Of a DNA stretch of 64,000 bases, positions 29,041 to 35,551 are shown piece after piece. The translations under genes and the position numbers were made by a program. The notes beneath the pieces were generated by a model. It had not been told where the DNA came from. It did not search any database and saw only the letters and a list, made by a program, of their open reading frames with translations. Source of the stretch: Paenibacillus rhizosphaerae. GTDB taxonomy: Bacteria > Bacillota > Bacilli > Paenibacillales > Paenibacillaceae. Numbering within the stretch: position 1 is the stretch's first letter; each line of letters opens with the position of its first letter. Location of the stretch: assembly GCF_014192015.1 (NCBI RefSeq), contig NZ_JACHXJ010000002.1:1488001-1552000 (forward strand), written 5' to 3'.

Positions 29041-29152
29041 TGTAAGACGACAAGAACATACTCGCTTAAAAGCCGCGTAATAGCGGCTTTGTTTGTTTTA
29101 ACGATATATGTTCTTGTCAAAACTCCACGACAAGAACATATATCGTTTGCCG
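29041..29152. repeat. Family A repeat, copy A3 (112 bp, complete)
   Basis: It has the same 112-base length and arrangement as copy A2. Left arm TGTAAGACGACAAGAACATA, an AAGCCGC/GCGGCTT hairpin with T-rich tail, inverted arm AACGATATATGTTCTTGTC, a spacer of about 9 bases, and a direct arm ending ATATATCGTTTGCCG. The internal hairpin differs in sequence from A2 but keeps pairing, which suggests selection on structure. Confidence 0.9.
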
Positions 29153-29523
29153 AAAAAGACAAGACTATATATAGTTGGTTGATAAGGATACTCATGACAG
29201 ATGTAGTTTTGTAGTTTTTAGCATTTAATAATACGTGGCTGAACAGGGTCGAAAGAAGAACCGAGTGCGATAAGCTTAGGGGCATTGTCCGATAAGCTGT
29301 GCTTCGGAGAATAAAGATCGGGATTCAATCCTTAGTCCGAACAGCCAAGTACTTTAAGTTAGTAGACATGAATATGGCCATCGCAGGGAAGATTACCCCT
29401 GGTGAGAAACATTCACTACGTTATTCATTCTATATAAACTGTGATAAAATTTATTTATCTCCTTCCAACAGTTAAGTAGATACGGAATTCCGATCAGAAA
29501 GAAATCATAAAGGATGTGTCGAG
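29153..29523. other. Intergenic, 371 bases before the TetR gene
   Basis: It is AT-rich near the right end (TGTGATAAAATTTATTTATC), where the TetR promoter should be. I see no gene, riboswitch or strong repeat in it. Confidence 0.5.
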
Positions 29524-30099
29524 ATGTCGAAACTCCAAGATATTATTACGACTTCCAGAAGAATTATTTATTATAAAGGCTACCAAGCTACATCGGTCAA
29601 CGATATTTTGGACGAGGCCCACATCGGAAAAGGCCAGTTCTATCACTACTTTTCGTCCAAACGTGAACTCGGCTTGGCCGTCGTCGATGATCTTGTCAAG
29701 GAATGGGACAAGGATGTATTCGAGGGCATTTTCGCCACCGATCTTGATCCTATCGCGAAACTAAATAAGATGCTGGACAGAATGTTAACCATCCATACGA
29801 ATGAAGATGGGAAATCAGGTTGTCCCGCGGGGAACCTCGCTATCGAGATGAGTGAACACGACGAGACGTTTCGGCAAAAGGTCCAATATATTTTCGACCG
29901 ATGGATTTCGTCCATCGAGGGTGCGCTTAACGAGTTGAAAGCACAGGGTCATCTAACGTCGGACATCGACTCCAAACAGCATGCACGAGCCATCGTATCT
30001 TTGATCGAAGGCGCCATTTTATTAATGAAGAGCCAAAAGGAAGTCAGCTTTCTTACAAACGCTATCGCGATCATTCGGGCGCAATATCGGCTTTCTTGA
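29524..30099 (+). CDS. TetR/AcrR-family repressor
   Basis: This 191-residue protein has an N-terminal TetR HTH (IIYYKGYQATSVNDILDEAHIGKGQFYHYF, residues about 14-43) and a helical ligand-binding half with GCPAGNLAIEMSEHDETFR, typical of the YxaF/AcuR-like group. It lies directly upstream of an old yellow enzyme gene. A palindrome at 30159-30176 overlaps the expected transcription start of that gene, so this protein probably represses the enzyme until an electrophile or other ligand binds. Confidence 0.9.
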   Translation: MSKLQDIITTSRRIIYYKGYQATSVNDILDEAHIGKGQFYHYFSSKRELGLAVVDDLVKEWDKDVFEGIFATDLDPIAKLNKMLDRMLTIHTNEDGKSGCPAGNLAIEMSEHDETFRQKVQYIFDRWISSIEGALNELKAQGHLTSDIDSKQHARAIVSLIEGAILLMKSQKEVSFLTNAIAIIRAQYRLS

Positions 30100-30123
30100 G
30101 CGCGATACTTCCGTTTTTTTCTA

Positions 30124-30152
30124 TTGCTTACGCGAAGAGATTTTGCTATGAT
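30124..30152 (+). promoter_or_regulatory. Sigma-A promoter of the flavin oxidoreductase gene
   Basis: TTGCTT (30124-30129), a 17-base spacer, then TATGAT (30147-30152). It is immediately followed by the candidate TetR operator. Confidence 0.75.
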
Positions 30153-30158
30153 CAGTCT

Positions 30159-30176
30159 GTACCGAACGGTAGGTAC
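30159..30176. promoter_or_regulatory. Candidate TetR-family operator
   Basis: GTACCGAACGGTAGGTAC contains the inverted arms GTACC/GGTAC and the inner ACCG-AA-CGGT. It starts 7 bases after the -10 box, so a bound repressor would block initiation. A weaker copy (CTGTACCGACAAGTAGG) lies at 30248-30264. The adjacent TetR gene is the obvious binder. Confidence 0.65.
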
Positions 30177-30470
30177 AACCTTTATATAAACTTAGTTCAT
30201 AAAGGAAGGGGTACCCAGATGATTGGCGACCATTTATTATGCCGATTCTGTACCGACAAGTAGGCAATTTGAGTCAAGGAAAAACAGCAGTAGCCCCGCA
30301 TAGTGAAAGCGACAAAGGGAAAAGAGGGCCGAAGCGATTATAGTTACAAATCTCGTTAAATAAATAAAATAGGCCAAGATGGAGAAACCACTATATCTAA
30401 TATAGAAAAATCTTCGCTGCATGCCCGAATGGACTCAAGGAAATTTATATCGGAGAGGAGCATGAAGAAA

Positions 30471-31586
30471 ATGAAGGAAACTTATAAAGCTCTATTTGAG
30501 CCGCTTCGGCTGCGTAGCGGAAAGGAATTAAAAAATCGAATCGTCATGGCTCCAATGGGTAATTGGGGCTCTTTGCCCGGAGGCTTTATTTCCGAGGAAG
30601 AACTGACTTATTACGGACCGCGAGTCAAAGATGCCGGGATGATCATTACTTCGGCAACAACGTTTACGGAAGGGGAACATTATCCTGGAGCGCCGGCCGC
30701 GTTGACGGATGAACATATACCGGGGCTCAAAAAATTAAGTTCACTACTAAAATCTAATGGAGCCGTAGCCATCTTGCAATTGTTTCACGGTGGAGCTCTA
30801 AAAATGAAAAACCCCGAAGCCCCGAGTGCCGTAGCACCGGAAAATTCTGATGCTGAACCGCCTCATGAACTGACAGATTCTGAAATCGAGGATTTGATTA
30901 AGAAATTCGGGGATGCAACCAGACGGATTATCGAGGCAGGCTTTGACGGTGTAGAAATTCATGGAGCAAATGGCTATCTGATGCAGCAGTTCATTTCGCC
31001 TCATTACAACCGCCGGCAGGATCGCTGGGGAGGCACATTCGAAAAACGGCTGGCCGTTCCGCTCGCTCTCATTAAGGAAGCGAAAAAAGCTAGAGCTGAA
31101 AGTGGAAAATCGTTTGCCATTGGCTATCGAATTTCGCCTGAAGAACAATTTACCAATGGATTAACAATGGCCGACGCCATTCAAATTGTTGATGTTCTGG
31201 CCGATCAGGAGCTGGATTATATTCATGTCTCCCTGCATAATTTCTTTTCAAAGCCCCGCCGAGGCATCGAAAGTAAGAGATCCCGGATGGAAATCTTGAA
31301 GGAGCTTGTAGGAAACCGTACGGCACTCATTGGCGTTGGCGAAATTACGACTCCGGAGCAAGCCGCGTCCGCCCTATCGTCCGGTGTGGAACTTGTTGCA
31401 CTGGGCAGAGCGCTTTTGCTCGACCCGAACTGGTTGAACAAGGTTCGAGAAGGCCGGGAAGATCAAATCAAGAACAAGTTATTCCATAAAGACTTACCTG
31501 AACTTTTATTTCCCAAGAAAATGTGGGAACACCCTGATATTCTCCCATTAATCCAGGATACGAACAATTTAAATGAACTTACGTGA
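30471..31586 (+). CDS. NADH:flavin oxidoreductase, old yellow enzyme family
   Basis: The 371-residue TIM-barrel flavoenzyme has the FMN-binding NRIVMAPMGNWG segment, substrate motif EIHGANGYLMQQFISPHYNRR, then DRWGG and the C-terminal ALGRALLLDPNW. It reduces activated double bonds with NAD(P)H. ATG 30471 gives a 10-base gap to AGGAG; ATG 30462 is nearly as good. It is preceded by a promoter with a TetR-type operator. It is followed 163 bases later by an SDR gene that may share its regulation. Confidence 0.92.
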   Translation: MKETYKALFEPLRLRSGKELKNRIVMAPMGNWGSLPGGFISEEELTYYGPRVKDAGMIITSATTFTEGEHYPGAPAALTDEHIPGLKKLSSLLKSNGAVAILQLFHGGALKMKNPEAPSAVAPENSDAEPPHELTDSEIEDLIKKFGDATRRIIEAGFDGVEIHGANGYLMQQFISPHYNRRQDRWGGTFEKRLAVPLALIKEAKKARAESGKSFAIGYRISPEEQFTNGLTMADAIQIVDVLADQELDYIHVSLHNFFSKPRRGIESKRSRMEILKELVGNRTALIGVGEITTPEQAASALSSGVELVALGRALLLDPNWLNKVREGREDQIKNKLFHKDLPELLFPKKMWEHPDILPLIQDTNNLNELT

Positions 31587-31749
31587 TATTTATTCGGAGG
31601 AGTGGCTCAAGCCCAAATTCAACCTCCAAATGAGACGAACAAAGACTGCATTTTGTCAGCTCTATATAGATAGCGGGAAGCTTAATAGTGATAGCTATAC
31701 AAGGATCTGATTTGAGATGTCTAATTCTATTATATTGGAGGCAATTGAA

Positions 31750-32466
31750 ATGTCATTAAACAAACATCGAGTTGTTATTATCGGTGGTACTTCAGGTATA
31801 GGTTTGGCTACTGCTCAAGCGTTTATCAATGAAGCCGCACAGGTGATTATCGCGAGTCGATCGCTCCAGAACCTTGAGAAGGCAAAACAAGAGTTAAATG
31901 GTGACATTGAGGCCTACGAGTTAGATTTCCGTGAAGAAGAAAAAGTAGCTGAATTTTTTGAGAGAGTGGGCCGGTTTGATCATTTGATAATTACGGCAGG
32001 AGAAGGAATAATGGGGGACTTTCGTGATTTACCAATAAGAGAGGCCCATTCTGCATTTGATAGTAAATTCTGGGGACAATATATCATCGTAAAAGCTGCA
32101 ATCCCGTATCTGAACGAAAAGAGTTCCATTACTTTAACATCAGGAATTTACGCAACACGCCCGCCTAAAGGCGCATCTTTGTTTGCTGCTGTCAATTCTG
32201 CTATTGAGGGATTGATGAGGGGTCTAACATTAGATCTTGCCCCAATTCGAATAAACGTAGTTTCTCCTGGGCTGGTCGAAACACCTATGTATGCAGGATT
32301 GTCCGAAGAGGAAAGGAAAAATTTGTTTAGTTCCGTGGCTAAGCAATTACCGGTTGGTCACATTGCACAGCCTGAGGATATCGCTGAAACGTATGTATAC
32401 CTCGCAAAAAATGGTTTTACCACCGGATCCGTAATTATTATTGATGGAGGGGCTCAGTTGTCCTAA
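31750..32466 (+). CDS. SDR-family oxidoreductase lacking the YxxxK motif
   Basis: This 238-residue Rossmann protein has the cofactor motif GGTSGIGLA near residue 10 and the C-terminal NVVSPGLVETPMY and GGAQLS. At the catalytic position the classical Tyr-x-x-x-Lys is replaced (SGIYATRPPKGASLFAAVNS), a feature of one SDR subgroup with AAVNGA-type sequences. The activity may therefore differ from usual SDR dehydrogenases. ATG 31750 is preceded by TTGGAGG; the frame also extends back to 31717 without a good site. A terminator follows. Confidence 0.88.
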   Translation: MSLNKHRVVIIGGTSGIGLATAQAFINEAAQVIIASRSLQNLEKAKQELNGDIEAYELDFREEEKVAEFFERVGRFDHLIITAGEGIMGDFRDLPIREAHSAFDSKFWGQYIIVKAAIPYLNEKSSITLTSGIYATRPPKGASLFAAVNSAIEGLMRGLTLDLAPIRINVVSPGLVETPMYAGLSEEERKNLFSSVAKQLPVGHIAQPEDIAETYVYLAKNGFTTGSVIIIDGGAQLS

Positions 32467-32546
32467 AGATAATATATTGTTGTTATGATAACAGGATAAA
32501 ATTAGATAACGATAATTAAAATGATGGGCAATGAATAGTTGACTCA

Positions 32547-32585
32547 ACACAGCCTGCTCATACGGGCCGGCTGTGTGTTTTTTTT
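32547..32585 (+). terminator. Intrinsic terminator of the SDR gene
   Basis: ACACAGCC pairs with GGCTGTGT, followed by a long T-run. Confidence 0.85.
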
Positions 32586-32608
32586 ACTTATATTCAAAGA
32601 GGGCCTGT

Positions 32609-32645
32609 GAGACGACAAGAACACATACGCTTTATAGCCGCGTGG
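32609..32645. repeat. Family A repeat, copy A4 (5' half only)
   Basis: GAGACGACAAGAACACATACGC, TTTATAGCCGCGTGGC corresponds to the left arm and first hairpin arm of the 112-bp element. The element stops abruptly where histidine kinase coding sequence begins, so this is a deletion or rearrangement joint. Confidence 0.75.
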
Positions 32646-32646
32646 C

Positions 32647-33245
32647 AGCACCTACGCGTATGCTGCCCATGAGCTAAAAACGCCACTTGCCGGTATTATT
32701 GCGAATATTGAGGTGTTACAACTGGATAAAAATCCATCCGTTCAGGAATATAAGGAGGTTTTGGACGATACCCTTACAAACGCCCAGCGGCTGAGTACCC
32801 TGGTATATGATTTGCTGAAGATGAATAACGCCATTCAGGCTGATACCTGTAAAACTTTTGATGCGAAAGAACGGAAAACAGCAAAGTTAAACATGTCCGC
32901 ATACAAAACAATATCTCAGATATTATGCTATTCGGTGAAAGAGCGCTTTTGCAGAGGGCTTTCTTTAATCTTGTTCAGAACGCCGTGAGATACAATAAAT
33001 TGAACGAAGAAGTAATGGTTACGGCAGCCCAGCATGGTAATTTTGTCACTGTCAGAATCAAGGATAACGGCATAGGCATTCCTGAAGAGGAATTAGAAAA
33101 TATCTTCGAACCATTCTATAGAATTGACGCATCCCGTTCCAGGGAATTGGGAGGCAGTGGGCTTGGGCTTTCCATCACAAAAACCATCGTAGAAAAGCAC
33201 GACGGAGAAATTTTATTTGAAAGTGAAATCGATTCCGCTCCTAGG
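32647..33245 (+). pseudogene. Histidine kinase remnant, N-terminus lost and frameshifted
   Basis: The first part encodes the dimerisation helix with the phosphoacceptor motif AAHELKTPLAGIIANIEVL, without any sensor domain or start codon. After about 32860-32895 the frame shifts by one and continues as a HATPase domain: QNAVRYN (N box), DNGIGIP (G1), FEPFYRID (F box) and GGSGLGLSI (G2). Close to the end of the ATPase domain it runs into an ABC permease fragment. Kinases of this type (KHK with PAAG-type permeases) often partner peptide-antibiotic sensing transporters. It is not functional as it stands. Confidence 0.85.
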
Positions 33246-33474
33246 CGCATCACCGTGGCTATTAAAACTCACCCCAGCTGCTGGGTTCGCGATCCAGCAG
33301 AGTTTAACGGAGTACCCCCACGTAATCGGTGCCTATGTACCGCAGATGGGATATTACCCATTGACACCATGGGCTGGCTTTGCTGTGCTTTGCGGTTACA
33401 CTGCGCTGGCTTTCGGTCTGGCCGTCTTCATGCTGCAACGTGAACATATGAGGCAGGTTATCTCAAGGCTATAA
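33217..33474 (+). pseudogene. C-terminal fragment of an ABC-2-type permease
   Basis: The frame encodes LKLTPAAGFAIQQSLTEYPH, then YPLTPWAGFAVLCGYTALAF and a final hydrophobic helix, a familiar end of ABC-2-type permease subunits of bacitracin/lantibiotic-like exporters. It has no proper start and begins inside the kinase remnant. The junction of the two fragments is near 33225-33250. The whole looks like the scar of a lost kinase-transporter locus. Confidence 0.75.
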
Positions 33475-33547
33475 CAAATATGTCAGGGTCTAATTGAGGA
33501 TATCTTGTACAGTCAGCGTTTGGTGTTATCCGCCCCCCTTTGAATGA

Positions 33548-33730
33548 TGTGCAAACTTTGCTGCTAGTGGCCTAACTGCACAAGGATTGGCGATTTTTGC
33601 TGGTGATGGAAGTGTGGGTAAGCCCTGGATGGACCCCAAAGATAATGTTTTTGTTATCCCTTTTCTCGTAATTGTAATTGTTGCGTTTTTGTATGGATTC
33701 GTTAGAAGTTTTATTGAGCGTGGTCATTGA
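33548..33730 (+). pseudogene. C-terminal remnant of a small membrane protein
   Basis: Sixty codons are open without a start. They end in a hydrophobic segment VFVIPFLVIVIVAFLYGFVR and stop at TGA 33728-33730, the base before a family B repeat. The arrangement (gene end touching the repeat) is the same as in the gene string at 52-61 kb. Confidence 0.45.
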
Positions 33731-33812
33731 ACTAACGGAGAACGTTTTGTTGAATAACGAACAGGAAGAAGCTGCCGATGCTGATCGGCAGCATTAAATT
33801 AACGGGCAGGAA
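33731..33812. repeat. Family B repeat, copy B0
   Basis: It begins ACTAACGGAGAACG, contains the TTGAATAA block and the hairpin GCTGCCGAT/ATCGGCAGC (33771-33792), and ends with AAATTAACGGGCAGG. It has the same order of parts as the copies at 52921 and 53574. Confidence 0.75.
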
Positions 33813-33827
33813 AACGAAAATAACATC

Positions 33828-33856
33828 TTTACTTCAGTGAATATTCTAACTATAAT
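33828..33856 (+). promoter_or_regulatory. Promoter in front of the ZTP riboswitch
   Basis: TTTACT (33828-33833), 17 bases, TATAAT (33851-33856). A start near 33863 would place the riboswitch aptamer at the very 5' end of the RNA. Confidence 0.65.
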
Positions 33857-33869
33857 TACAGTGAACATT

Positions 33870-33942
33870 TGGTATGTGTGACTGGCGTAAACGTGGAGAC
33901 CCACTAGGGAGCACATATTGTCATATGCCGTACGCCTGGGCA
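33870..33942 (+). promoter_or_regulatory. ZTP (pfl motif) riboswitch aptamer
   Basis: The conserved pieces of the pfl motif are in order: P1 strand TATGT (33873-33877), GTGACTGGCG, P2 stem GTGG/CCAC (33893-33904), GGGAGC closing with P1 strand ACATA (33913-33917), then the second domain GCCGTACGCCTGGGCAG (33927-33943). This class binds the folate-stress alarmone ZTP/ZMP. A terminator hairpin follows directly at 33941-33980, so ligand binding should allow read-through. The recognition rests on remembered consensus motifs. Confidence 0.85.
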
Positions 33943-33980
33943 GAGGTAAGGGAGAGGTATCCCTTACCTCTGTGTGTTTT
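33941..33980 (+). terminator. Riboswitch-controlled terminator
   Basis: CAGAGGTAAGGGA pairs perfectly with TCCCTTACCTCTG, followed by TGTGTGTTTT. The left arm overlaps the last aptamer bases (GGGCAG), which is the expected switching arrangement. Confidence 0.85.
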
Positions 33981-33991
33981 AGGAGGTAAGC

Positions 33992-34030
33992 ATGATGTTC
34001 CAGAGAGAATGCGCTCGATCTGATTTTTAA
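33992..34030 (+). CDS. Very short frame behind the ZTP riboswitch (12 codons)
   Basis: AGGAGGTAAGC is an excellent ribosome site in front of ATG 33992, but the frame ends after 12 codons (MMFQRECARSDF). It may be a leader peptide or, more likely, the stump of the gene the riboswitch originally served, since deleted. The NIPSNAP gene begins 58 bases later. Confidence 0.4.
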   Translation: MMFQRECARSDF

Positions 34031-34088
34031 AAAGTCGAAATAGATGTGTGCTGGATTACCAATCAGATTCATTCAGGGAGGAAATAAC

Positions 34089-34415
34089 ATGCTATACGAG
34101 TTGCGAATCTATACGATTTACGAAGGTCGAATGGATGCCATTCAAGACAGATTTAAGGAGCATACGTTTAGAATTTTTACAAGACTGGGAATGAAGGTCG
34201 TGAATTTCTGGATAGATGCAACAGGCCAAAATAAACTATATTATGTGATGGAATTTAAGGATATGGAGCAGCGTCAAAGGCTATGGGAGCAGTTTAAGAA
34301 TGACATCGAATGGATTCAAGTAAAACGCAACTCGGAAGAAAATGGAGGGCTCATAGTCGAAAAAATTGATGAATATTTTATGAATCACGCTGAATTTTTC
34401 AGATTGGAAAATTAA
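34089..34415 (+). CDS. NIPSNAP-family protein
   Basis: The 108 residues begin MLYELRIYTIYEGRMDAIQD and contain FTRLGMKVVNFW, the characteristic start and core of the NIPSNAP dimeric alpha/beta barrel fold. The biochemical role of bacterial NIPSNAP proteins is unsettled. ATG 34089 is preceded by AGGGAGGAAATAAC. It is the first full gene after the ZTP riboswitch and so may be under its control, unlike the usual purine and folate genes. Confidence 0.85.
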   Translation: MLYELRIYTIYEGRMDAIQDRFKEHTFRIFTRLGMKVVNFWIDATGQNKLYYVMEFKDMEQRQRLWEQFKNDIEWIQVKRNSEENGGLIVEKIDEYFMNHAEFFRLEN

Positions 34416-34424
34416 ACCAACGTT

Positions 34425-34447
34425 GAGCAGGCCACAGCAGCCTGCTC
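34425..34447 (+). terminator. Stem-loop after the NIPSNAP gene
   Basis: GAGCAGGC pairs with GCCTGCTC across a 7-base loop; no T-run follows, so termination is uncertain. Confidence 0.5.
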
Positions 34448-34460
34448 ATGTGTTGAGTCA

Positions 34461-34492
34461 TGTAAGACGACAAGAACATATATCGTTTGCCG
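34461..34492. repeat. Family A repeat, copy A5 (internal deletion)
   Basis: TGTAAGACGACAAGAACATA joins directly to TATCGTTTGCCG. This is the exact left end and right end of the 112-bp element fused at the shared GACGACAAGAACATA arm, as recombination between the two direct arms would give. Confidence 0.85.
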
Positions 34493-34657
34493 ACACGAAC
34501 GGGTAGGATAGCGTAATTGCATCCCATATTGAGCATATAGAAAATAAGCAAGTAAATATTTATATGCAATAATGAGGTTCGCTGAAGATGAAAAGTTGAT
34601 ATGAAAGAGACGATAAGAACTTCAAAGTTGAACGAACAATCATGGATGTGAGTCAGA

Positions 34658-34683
34658 GAACCGGCCGAATAGGCCGGTTTTTT
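34658..34683 (+). terminator. Intrinsic terminator
   Basis: AACCGGCC/GGCCGGTT with a 5-base loop and a T-run. It is a strong signal although the last upstream gene ends 243 bases earlier; it may belong to a lost gene. Confidence 0.8.
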
Positions 34684-34989
34684 AGATTAAATCGTTCATT
34701 AAGCTTTAAAAAATGGGGGAGGCCCTTGTAGCCACAAGAGCGAACTCCCCCTGCACCATTATATGGCTAACCTTAGTTGATAAGGATTATCAACTAAGTG
34801 TTCGAGCTAAAACTTCAATTACAAGAACAACCCCAAATAAACTTTCCATCAAAATTTTTGTCCCTTTCGGTTCCCAGTTCGGGAACTGAATTTGTAATTC
34901 CTGTACATGACGATATATGCAATAAATCCACGAATACGTACAGCCAGCGTTGAATTTCCTTGTGATTGAGTGATTCGTTGTCATCGTCC

Positions 34990-35262
34990 ATGAGATCAGT
35001 TATGCCCGTACCCGCAACCGACAATGCAATATGATGTCCCACGCCAGCGTCTGCCTTGACGGTAAGTAAATTACGAGTGGATATATCGAAAAACTCCAAA
35101 ACAGCCCTATCCTCGAACGAAGGCGAGTTCAAAGCGTCTACAACGACCTCAGCTCCACGAAGTGCTTTTGCCAGTCCCTCACCCGTGAGGATATTACACC
35201 CAAGGAGCGTGATGCAACTATTACTTCATGACCCAAAACCTTTAAGTTGCAGCCAAATCACC
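34990..35262 (-). pseudogene. Remnant of an NmrA-like NAD(P)-binding SDR protein
   Basis: Read on the minus strand the fragment encodes LKVLGHEVIVASRS, GEGLAKALRGAEVVVDALNS and EDRAVLEFFDISTRNLLTVK, then HHIALSVAGTG, all typical of atypical SDRs of the NmrA/YwnB kind. Upstream the nucleotide-binding N-terminus is interrupted by a stop (near 35260). Downstream the sequence loses family similarity near 35000. It is therefore a decayed middle piece. Confidence 0.75.
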
Positions 35263-35430
35263 GTGATAACGCAGCCGATCCACTTCCAGTTTTTAAAGCT
35301 CTCCCATTCCGACAACCCCTAACTTAGAATGATCAAGCATACCGATACTTTAATGAACGCAACGAAAATCCAGAGGGGGTGAAAATAGCATCTTACCGGT
35401 TGGCGGTTCGTGTCGTAAAATTTATAGTTC

Positions 35431-35460
35431 TTGACGGTCTTAAAACGGGGAGACTAAAAT
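35431..35460 (+). promoter_or_regulatory. Sigma-A promoter of the YesM/YesN-type locus
   Basis: TTGACG (35431-35436), an 18-base spacer, TAAAAT (35455-35460), followed at 35477 by a cre box. Confidence 0.7.
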
Positions 35461-35476
35461 TTAGTTTAACGAAAAA

Positions 35477-35490
35477 TGTAATCGCTTTCA
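35477..35490 (+). promoter_or_regulatory. cre box (CcpA operator)
   Basis: TGTAATCGCTTTCA matches the consensus TGWAANCGNTNWCA at every fixed position. It lies 16 bases after the -10 box, a position where bound CcpA blocks transcription, so the locus should be off in the presence of preferred sugars. Confidence 0.75.
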
Positions 35491-35521
35491 ATTATTTGCA
35501 AAAAGGAGGAAGAACGACACC

Positions 35522-35551
35522 ATGACGACAATCGAACCGGACAAGCCATGA
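35522..35551 (+). CDS. Nine-codon leader peptide overlapping the kinase start
   Basis: ATG 35522 follows AAAAGGAGGA and reads MTTIEPDKP before TGA. The stop overlaps the kinase start codon as ATGA (35548-35551). The kinase itself has no other good ribosome site, so its translation is probably coupled to this leader. Confidence 0.5.
   Translation: MTTIEPDKP

Noticed and set aside
9391-34492. Family A repeats as a CRISPR array
   Set aside because: Copies are kilobases apart, vary in length and have no regular spacers or cas genes.
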